Shown here: positions 57,067 to 64,000 of the stretch, one piece after another
Layout: each line of letters starts with the position of its first letter
Numbering within the stretch: position 1 is the stretch's first letter
Origin: Symbiodinium natans
Taxonomy: Eukaryota > Sar > Dinophyceae > Suessiales > Symbiodiniaceae
Length of the DNA: 64,000 bases
Assembly (NCBI GenBank): GCA_905221605.1
Contig: CAJNDS010001291.1
Location: 700,811 to 764,810, forward strand
Reading direction: 5' to 3'
Made by a program: the position numbers and the translations under genes
Notes under the pieces: model-generated
The model's database searches: none
The model's input: only the letters and a program-made list of their open reading frames with translations
What the model was told of the DNA's origin: nothing

Positions 57067-58060
57067 AAAGCGACCCCTCTCGGGACCCAGCCTTCCCCCC
57101 CCCCCCCCCGTTTGCAAACATAGTCTGCGAAAACGTGCAAAAGGAACAGTTTGGAGGGAGGGCTTAAGGGGAGAGAACCTTAAAGAGAGGGGATTCCGGT
57201 GAGAAAAGAAGGTTGGAGGACCTGTGCTTGTATGACAGATTTCAGGACTCTGGGGTTGAGGGGGCTTAGGGGGGGCTTCAAAGAGAAGCTTCATGGGGGG
57301 GGCTTTAGGGAGGCTTCAAAGGAAGGCAACAAGGGGCCTTAGAAAAGGGCTTTCGGGCGCCGAAGGAAGAGGTGATCGACTCTTGGGGGGCAGGGGGGCA
57401 GGGGGTAAAGGGGGGTTGGGGGGGTGGGGGTAGGGGGTAGGGGGTGGCAGGAACGAGGGAGGGAGGTTGGATCGGGCTTGACGGTGAGGGGAGACGGTAA
57501 GAAGTGAAGAAAACACTATGGGTCTTCACTGACGCCGCCCCGCTGCCGCTGGGGTCGGCGCATATATGTATATTTTACAATGTGCAAAATGGAGCTGGGG
57601 ATCCCAATAGGGCTCCCTGTTCCGCATGTCGAAGTTCTGTTGGGGGCCCTACATATCAGGAGCCGCACCCAAACAAGTCCAAACACGGCCCAATTTCAGA
57701 GAACTGCGCTCTACTTCTACCCAAAACTCTTCTTGCATCCATCTCTTACTACAACTTGTTGGTGGGCTAACAATGTTGAGAGGCACCGCGGTTCAGTAGG
57801 ATTGATTCTGTACTTTTTCATGTTCGAACGGTGCATCTATCCCGGCTTGCGGCTGTCATTAGTAAGAATTAGCGCAAATTCGTTACCGATATTCTACATA
57901 GCTCGTACGTGCCGACCGCCTCCTTGATGCCAAGATGTTTTGAGGTGTCCCTGAACTTTCTACTGTCCTTTCTGAAGTGTTCTCTGTCCATGTGCGAGTT
58001 GACTCCCCGCAACCCCAAATGGCACCCGATTGTCCATTCCCACAAAACAAAAACCACCAG
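57067..58060. other. No exon identified; expected site of the N-terminal aminopropyltransferase exon
   Basis: A C run lies at 57096 and G-rich sequence at 57385-57460. The gene downstream lacks its first 40-60 residues (the part with the .LDG..Q...DE motif); I could not find that exon here. Confidence 0.4.
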
Positions 58061-58115
58061 GATTTCTACCACGAGTCTCTGGTTCATCCAGCCATGGCTG
58101 CCTTGGGACCACGTG
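58061..58115 (+). CDS. Aminopropyltransferase exon: YHESLVHP
   Basis: Acceptor ACCACCAG. Reads DFYHESLVHPAMAALGPR. It ends CGT G|GACGAT, an apparent GA donor, and the Gly codon is completed by GA at 58832. Acceptor and donor both have G|GA, so the exact cut could slide by a base. Confidence 0.75.
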
Positions 58116-61100
58116 GACGATGCCTGGATGGAAGTCAAGTTTAGCGTGGAGGGAGCCGTCCATTGAATCACACAATGCCTCTCTGAAAGGGTTTGGGCCA
58201 ATGCTCAAAGGGCTGTTGTCTCGGGCAACCTGACCCGGCGTCAGCAATGTACCTTACAATCATGTGCCCTTCTTCAAACAAAACGCGTTCAAGCAAACAC
58301 GTCCCATAGATGCTACCTGCCTCCATCCAGCGCGAGCAGTTTCAGGTTTGAGTCAAGTCACGTTCGTGATCACGAGGGCCCACGCCCACAATCCTGAGAC
58401 AGGTGCGTGTGAACATGTGCGCACAACGCAAATGCATTATCGGAGCCGTTTGCTGGAGCACAGGTGTACTTCTCAATTGGGGTTCAGGTTTGGGTATTAA
58501 GGGTTTCTCCGCCACGTTCGTCCACCCCCTCGGCCACTGGCGGCTTCCTCCACACCTCTGCCCGGGGCCTGCGAGCCTAACCCAGGCAAGGCCCAGCCAA
58601 CGTGGAAGCAAATACAGCTCTGCGTTCTAGAGACAGAATGAGCCAGGAGGTAGAAGTCGGTAGAAGGCCCTACGCTTACCCGACGTCTTGAGTGCTCGCC
58701 GTGCTATGGTCCAACGTGTGCCGACCTTTTTCGGTTTCGGAGCCGGAATAAACTTTGTCCAGAAAATGCAGACCTCTTGGAATGGACATAGAGGTTATGG
58801 TGACAACAAGTGCTACCTGTTGAAACACAAGGACGCATTCTTGTGGTGGGCGCTGGCGATGGGGGAGTTGCGACGGCGTTGCTCAGGCAAGCCTCACTTG
58901 GGACCCTGCTCAATATGATTCAATATGGATAATGTATACATACATACATATATATATATATAGAGAGCAATGAGAAAGCCTTCAAGGGTTCAAGTTGAGG
59001 GGTTGTGAACTGAGTGCAGGAGTCGAAGGACCCTTGGTTCTTTTCTTCATTAGGACACCCTTGCCAATCACCATATACTCACCAACTAGCCGTGAACCTC
59101 AAAGTGGGTTCGGGGCTGCTATCCACAGAATTGCCAATGCCACTCCCCTTTGCAGACTTTCGCGCCGGTACGGACTGACCGCTAACCATTGGCGTAGCTT
59201 TCCGCAAGAGGCTGCGCACATCCACCAGCCCTCCATGACCTGAGAATCGGAAGGAAGGTCCCAGTTCCAGATCATCCAGATCCCTGCTCCCAGGTACCCT
59301 CAGGTGGAGCACGTCCTCCAGGTTGAGATTGATGCAACTGTGCCAGAAGTTTCGAAGCAATTCTTGCCTGAGATCGCGGCAAGCTATCAGGCCGCTGGCG
59401 CTCAACTCAATCTGTAAGAGGTGAAGCCTCGAAGGATGTTCCCATGAGTTTCCAAGGAATGTCCTGCATTCAGCTTGCGATCGATTGTGATGCTGTTCGT
59501 CACAGTGTTAATACAGAGTGCTTGAGAACGCGCGCGAGTGTGTGTGTGTGTGTGTGTGGTGGTGGTGGTGGTGGTGTGGGTGTGGGTGTGCGTGTGCGTG
59601 TGCGTGTGCGTGTGCGTGTGCGTGTGCGTGCGCGTGCGCGTGGGCCTGTGGCTGGGTGGGATCAGCACTCTTTGAGCAGTCTTTGCTGCAGACCTATACA
59701 GATTCTCCAAGAAGTTGCCTCAAAATATGTTCAAATCATCCCGAAGGCACAGCACAATAATTGCTTTCCATGTACTGGTATGTGGGTCATCAGCTGAGAT
59801 TTGGAAACACCGAAAACACCTAGACTAAGACGGCCCCAACTGCGAACTTGGCCTTCAGGATTCCAGGCTGGAGTTGGTGATCATGGATGGGGTCCAGTGG
59901 GCCGAGGAGAAGCGCCATGAGAAAGGCCACTTCGACTTGTGCATCATCGACTCGACGGACGACCCCCTGCGGAGCCAATGGTCCATTAAGTTTTACCAGA
60001 ACCTTCAGGCAGGACGTCCAAACTTCCATGAGCAATGTTTGTTGTTTGTAAGTGAAGAACACTAAAGCATACAACAACATCATTCACGATCTCAGTTCAC
60101 AAGCTGAACGACATCTGGGTGCCACGTGGGCTTGGGCTTCTGGTTCATAGCAGAAACCTTGCAGACAGGTTCCATGGATGGCAACAGCTGTCAGAACACA
60201 TCTGCAGAGCAGTGCCAGTGATGCTGCTAGCTCCCCTGCTACAGGCATACGCCTCAAGGCCTAATCATGTGGAGCCCTCCTAAATCGTTTGGGCATTAGA
60301 CCGATCATGAGAAGCGATTGAAGTATATGCATTATGATCATTATGCATGTTTGAAAGCTCCGGAACCCGTGGAGGCTCTTGGGGTCTGTCCCGTTGCCAA
60401 ACCAGGCCCATTTTGCCGGATTTCGCTACAAGCCGGCAAAATGCCTGTTTAATAGTTACAACGGACACTGCCTGCCCGAGTGAAAGTGAAGAGAGAGCGA
60501 ATCGAAGGGAGAGCAGGTTGGAGGGGAAGAAGGGGGTCTGGAGCCGCTGTTGTAACTGAAAGGAAGTGGTAGGTCAGTGGACTCTGAGAGAAAGGGTGAG
60601 AGAGAGAGTGGGAGACAGAGCAGCGGGCCGTCGTGGCTGGTGTCTCCTTTCGGGGGGGTAGAAGAAGAGTGGGAGACAGTCAAAGCAAGCAGCACTGACA
60701 TGGCTGACTCACGGCGAAGAGACGGCTTATTCACTGGGGGTCCAACAACATCTTTTTTTGTTTGGACGGGTGGGGGGGGGGGGGGGGAATGTAACTTGGA
60801 GTGAAGGCCATGCAAATTAAATTAGAGATGGGCATTAGGCTGCTTCTACCTGGACTGGCCAACCACCACTACTCAAGTCAAGCATTTTATAGGGTGCGGA
60901 GCTGGAATAAGCAGTCTGAACAATGACTGGAGAATGCCTTGCAGATTGCTAGCCCAGTGATGAGCCGATAACCAGATCTTAGGTTCCAATTCCAAGCACA
61001 GGGTACTGTGCAGCAAGGAGAAGAAAGTTTGCAATCCTACTGGAACCTGTGCATGCACATTGTAACTAGCCACTGTACTTGACTCATGCCTTGACACGAT

Positions 61101-61582
61101 ACCTCAGCCTGGTTACAGCCTCATTGAAAACGGATGCTTGCGCGTGGATGTCATAAGTCGGGCGAATGGTAGAGGTTGGATTTTCCTACTGTCTGCAGGC
61201 TATGCTGGCTCCTCATGGCGCAGTCGTGCAGAACATAGGCAGTCAGATGGATGAGTTGGAGAACTTCAGGCAGTTACACCTGGGCTTTCGAAAACGCTAT
61301 ATAATCAATTGCAATACACCGGACTACCCTTCGCCTTACTTCTCCGCCTTGCTGACGAAGGAACTGGATCCTTATAAGGTCGACTGGAAATGGTGGTCGT
61401 CTCTCAATATCTCCTCAATCTACTACCACCCCACTGTTCACAATGCGCTGCTGTCGGTTCCACGCGAGACTGCCCAGCTCTACCTCGAAGGGAGGACCTG
61501 GCAACCGCACGATTTCACGTTTTGTCGCCGCTGGGCTAATGACAAATATGACACGCAGATCAAGCGGGCAGACGAACTCTGA
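58061..61582 (+). CDS. Spermidine-synthase-like aminopropyltransferase, five exons, 5' incomplete
   Basis: Five exons (58061-58115, 58832-58886, 59294-59413, 59867-60008, 61199-61582) join in perfect phase into 251 codons plus TGA. In order they carry YHESLVHP (substrate-binding loop), LVVGAGDGG (S-adenosyl binding GGGDGG), VEIDATVPEVSKQFLPEI (family .EID..V.E.SK.YLP), LVIMDGVQW (.GDG), IIDSTDD (catalytic D of D.SD), FYQNLQ, LAPHGAVVQN, TPDYPSPYF (IPTYP.G..) and YYHPTVHNA (YY....H.A.F). The enzyme transfers an aminopropyl group from decarboxylated S-adenosylmethionine to a polyamine in the cytosol. The YHE.LVHP loop also occurs in thermospermine synthases, so the exact product is open. Donors are GA, GC, GT and GC. 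About 40-60 N-terminal residues are missing. Confidence 0.88.
58832..58886 (+). CDS. Aminopropyltransferase exon: VVGAGDGG
   Basis: Acceptor ACACAAG. Reads RILVVGAGDGGVATALL, the nucleotide-binding glycine loop; the usual GGGDGG is GAGDGG here. Donor CAG|GCAAGC (GC). Confidence 0.85.
59294..59413 (+). CDS. Aminopropyltransferase exon: VEIDATVPEVSKQF
   Basis: Acceptor CTCCCAG, donor AATCT|GTAAGA (canonical). Reads YPQVEHVLQVEIDATVPEVS then KQFLPEIAASYQ. The conserved acidic residue that contacts the adenosyl ribose is the E in VEID. Confidence 0.85.
59535..59645. repeat. GT / GTGCGT microsatellite in intron
   Basis: (GT)n, (GGT)n and GTGCGT units lie between the third and fourth aminopropyltransferase exons. 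Frames through it are C/V repeats. Confidence 0.9.
59867..60008 (+). CDS. Aminopropyltransferase exon: catalytic IIDSTDD
   Basis: The second of two adjacent AGs (TTCCAG) is the acceptor that keeps phase. Reads LELVIMDGVQWAEEK and FDLCIIDSTDDP, then KFYQNLQ. Donor CAG|GCAGGA (GC). The usual DSSDP is DSTDD here. Confidence 0.85.
60460..60800. repeat. GA-rich intron segment with a hairpin motif
   Basis: GAGAGA/GGGAGACAG tracts flank GCAGCGGGCCGTCGTGGCTG and TCTCCTTTCGGGGGGG, similar in layout to the GA-plus-hairpin blocks at 3.1-5.6 kb. It ends in a run of about 16 G. Lies in the fourth intron of the aminopropyltransferase gene. Confidence 0.6.
61199..61582 (+). CDS. Aminopropyltransferase 3'-terminal exon
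   Basis: Acceptor CTGTCTGCAG. Reads AMLAPHGAVVQNIGSQMDEL, TPDYPSPYFSALLTKELD and SSIYYHPTVHNALLSVPRE, a match to the C-terminal third of spermidine synthases, with a tail ending IKRADEL and TGA. The longest exon of the window with certain identity. Confidence 0.88.
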   Translation, partial: AMLAPHGAVVQNIGSQMDELENFRQLHLGFRKRYIINCNTPDYPSPYFSALLTKELDPYKVDWKWWSSLNISSIYYHPTVHNALLSVPRETAQLYLEGRTWQPHDFTFCRRWANDKYDTQIKRADEL

Positions 61583-64000
61583 AAATGGTCGTGAGGATGC
61601 GCGTCGGTATGGAAAGGACACAATGGTGTGAAGGGACCTGGGCAAACAACTTAGAGACAACCTCTAAAGCTTCGGTCTACTGGAAACATGCCACGTGTAG
61701 CTTCATGACAACGACGAACCCCCGTCCTGTGCCAGTTCAGTACGACACAGCCTATGAATCGTGTGAAGCTCCAAGTCCTTTGGCTGTGCTTCAAATGCAA
61801 CTCCCTTACAGAGCTGCAGTATCCGATCATCAAAGCTCGAATTTGTTTTGCCAGGGCTGGAAGCAACACGCTCAAGCGTCAGAGCAGTCGGAGCCGCAGA
61901 GGAGGGTCTGAAGTCTTTGAGGTTTTGAGTCAGGCGTTGCGACTTTGGGCGGCTTCGATGCCTCAGCATGTGTCAATAGTTTGGGTTGGTTTCATTCGGA
62001 TTCAGAATAAACGCTGAAGGCTAAGGTGGTCAAGAAATGGTTCGATGGTGTCGATGAGGTTGATGTCTGGTCTATCGGGTCGTGCGTCCAAAACTACATC
62101 GTCAAACCTGGTATCCGTCCAACGGATGTCAAACGAGGTTCCTGACAGCGCAACCCTTGCCAGAGAATATATAGCCGATGATCGTCTTGCAACCCCAGCC
62201 TTGATGGATTCATGGCTTTCTGAAACCTCACTTCGGGTGCTAAGAGCACTAGTGACAAGACTGGCTATGCAGGGGTGGAACGCTTCAGGTACCACTTCTT
62301 GGCCAAGGCTAAGTTTCACCTTACCCATGATGACCTGCGAGTGTGGAATTCGTGGGCAACAAAGTGCAGCTCTGGCCTACGATCAAGCCATAAGTGCCTC
62401 ACCCTGACATTTGCACTTCGCCAATAAGACCTCGTGTCTGAGCACGGAATACTGATACCAGGCACCCGCGCCCTACAGACAGCCAGCTACTCAGCAAAGC
62501 CAGTTCTGTTGTTGCCTGTTTTTTCGGACACAATGCAAAGACGCATTGCTTCCAAAGCTCAGCAACATCAGGAGCTGTAGCTTTACTCGGCTTAGGCTGC
62601 TTTCGTTGGTGAAGACTGCATTCCTTCCAGCGTGGGTCGTCTTGACTGCTTGACGGGCATGAACTGATGTAAGTGTGATTTTGGCAGCGTGTTTTTACTC
62701 TGTCATTTCTTGCTCTTACTTTGCCATGTTTAGAGGCTGTCAGTTGCTGCAATGGAAACGCAATTGACTTTTGGAAACAATGAATTGTGCTCTTTCGGTG
62801 TTGCAGACATCAAGGTTAATTTGGCGTTTGCTTCTTTATGGGTTCTTTCGGCCTTGTCTCACACTCGTGGCACGACACAGGCTTGCAAGTTTTTGAATTC
62901 AAAGCATCATGCTGAAGTCGTGTTGCCTTCGCAAACAAGCTGCCGTTGTGAAGAATCCTTTGTGGCAGCATCCCCCATTGCTGGGAAAATGCCCACTAGT
63001 GTACGTACGTGACTCGAGGCAATATTTGCGGGCATTTTCAGGGTTTCAAGGGCCATTCGGTTTTTGTTGGCTATCTTGGGTCTACAAGAAACACGCCCAG
63101 CTGGATGCATGACGTGCTTGGACTCTTCGTTTCTAACGATCTTGACTCCTTGTTGCTCTTCCATCTCCCGAATCCTGACACCTTGTTGTAGCCTAATTTC
63201 TCAACCCTAATCCTGACATGAACACGGAGAGCCTGTGGGCAATTTGGCCGAACCTGGGAAAATGCACAGGGCATTTTCGCACAGTCCCCACCCTGAACAG
63301 ACGGGGGATGTGGCAGCCTCTGTGCTTTGGCCGTAAGCGAAGAGAGGATGTTTTTTGTGACTCGGCCAGGTCAACTGGCCAACCAGTGTACAAGGAGGAC
63401 AAGCTGCATGGCCGGCACTTGAATTGGGTCGGGCCTTCGATGAGTATTGACGCCGTCAGACACCACACTGTTGGATTTTCAGGAAAAAGGAATGAGATAG
63501 TCTTCGGGCGTAGACAAGTCAGAAAGCTAGCCAAGTTTAGCCAGGGTGTTTAGGGCTCAGGGAGGGTTTGGGCTTGTCAAGAACACAAAAAAGCTTGGGC
63601 CGGCACTCTCACTTTCTCTGAGGTCAGGGGGGGGGGGGAGTTTCCAAATGTTTTGTGTTTGTTTTTGACCGCGCCATTTCCTGAATTTGTGTCTCTGCTC
63701 AAAGTGCCATGATGCCCTACAATATATCTGAGGCAAGGTGTCAACGCATTCGCCGTCCGGCCACTGCCACAGAACAGACAGCACAGATGCATGAGGTTTC
63801 TTGCAGGTCACACGGCAGGTTGTGTGATGTTAAGTTTTTGTGGAAGCAAGAAGACTCGGAGTCCACCTCAGGATGTCGCACGGCCACCACGGAAACAAGC
63901 CCAGTCGGCCCTTGTACGCAAAAGGCCCGACCTTCGCCTCGTTGCCGCCGCCCGTTGGGACCTGCAGATGGAGCTGGGAGGGTTGAAAGTTTAGGGTGAA
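61583..64000. other. Unassigned region with coding-like stretches
   Basis: At 62017-62105 a plus-strand reading between AAG and CCTG|GTATCC gives VVKKWFDGVDEVDVWSIGSC. Both strands are open at 62002-62407, so strand and frame are undecided. At the right edge, after TTCTTGCAG (63808), two plus frames remain open. No family recognised. Confidence 0.35.
63218..63553 (+). CDS. Hypothetical protein, 111 codons
   Basis: Reads VYKEDKLHGRHLNWVGPSMS, then IDAVRHHTVGFSGKRNEIVF and RRQVRKLAKFSQGV before the stop at 63551. Basic, mixed composition with plausible codon use in its second half; a TTTTCAG near 63477 could split it. Unknown family, not related to the preceding gene as far as I can see. Confidence 0.3.
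   Translation: MNTESLWAIWPNLGKCTGHFRTVPTLNRRGMWQPLCFGRKRREDVFCDSARSTGQPVYKEDKLHGRHLNWVGPSMSIDAVRHHTVGFSGKRNEIVFGRRQVRKLAKFSQGV

Noticed and set aside
59444-59797. Cys/Val-rich frames with VRVRVR repeats
   Set aside because: Translation of the GT/GTGCGT microsatellite in the third aminopropyltransferase intron.
1-64000. tRNA, rRNA and dinoflagellate spliced-leader genes
   Set aside because: I looked for the tRNA B-box pattern and for the conserved spliced-leader sequence and saw no credible match; a covariance-model scan would be decisive.

Overview
This window is nuclear DNA from a eukaryote, most probably a dinoflagellate or a close alveolate relative. It has no operons, ribosome-binding sites or long intact ORFs with bacterial spacing. 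Two protein families can be recognised, and only as chains of very short exons (26-384 bases) separated by introns that run to over 2 kb. The exons join in phase through a mix of GT, GC and one GA donor, with 'AG|G' repeated at both intron ends, a pattern known from dinoflagellates. TTTAGGG-like sequence, long poly-G/C tracts and abundant microsatellites agree with this. The assignment is an inference; no rRNA, tRNA or spliced-leader gene was found to settle it.

Layout. 1-6 kb: degenerate tandem repeats, GA microsatellites and a possible decayed coding region. 6-16.7 kb: no gene I can name, with a few coding-like exons. 16.7-29.3 kb: a plus-strand gene for a membrane-bound O-acyltransferase of the GUP1/HHAT type, at least 12 exons, with three satellites and an antisense ORF in its introns. 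29.3-41 kb: no recognised family, but several convincing exon candidates on the plus strand, including a signal-peptide-like first exon at 33.8 kb. 41.4-57.1 kb: a large repeat domain made of degenerate telomere-like blocks (41.5-44.1), a compositionally distinct island with possible minus-strand exons (44.1-48.8), a satellite of about 115 bp (48.9-50.8), a 3.7-kb array of AT-rich palindromes (51.2-54.9), small tandem repeats, poly-G sequence and a 130-bp inverted repeat (56.7-57.1). 58.1-61.6 kb: a plus-strand gene for a spermidine-synthase-like aminopropyltransferase in five phase-consistent exons ending in a stop codon; its N-terminal exon was not found. 61.6-64 kb: unassigned coding-like stretches.

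The two recognised genes have no obvious functional link: one would act on lipids or proteins in the endomembranes, the other in soluble polyamine synthesis. The most unusual parts are the repeat domain between them, above all the AT-palindrome array with GC-rich boxes and a conserved module of about 30 bp that occurs in both orientations, and the non-canonical introns. Exon models were made by reading translations and family motifs by eye; no alignment was run.
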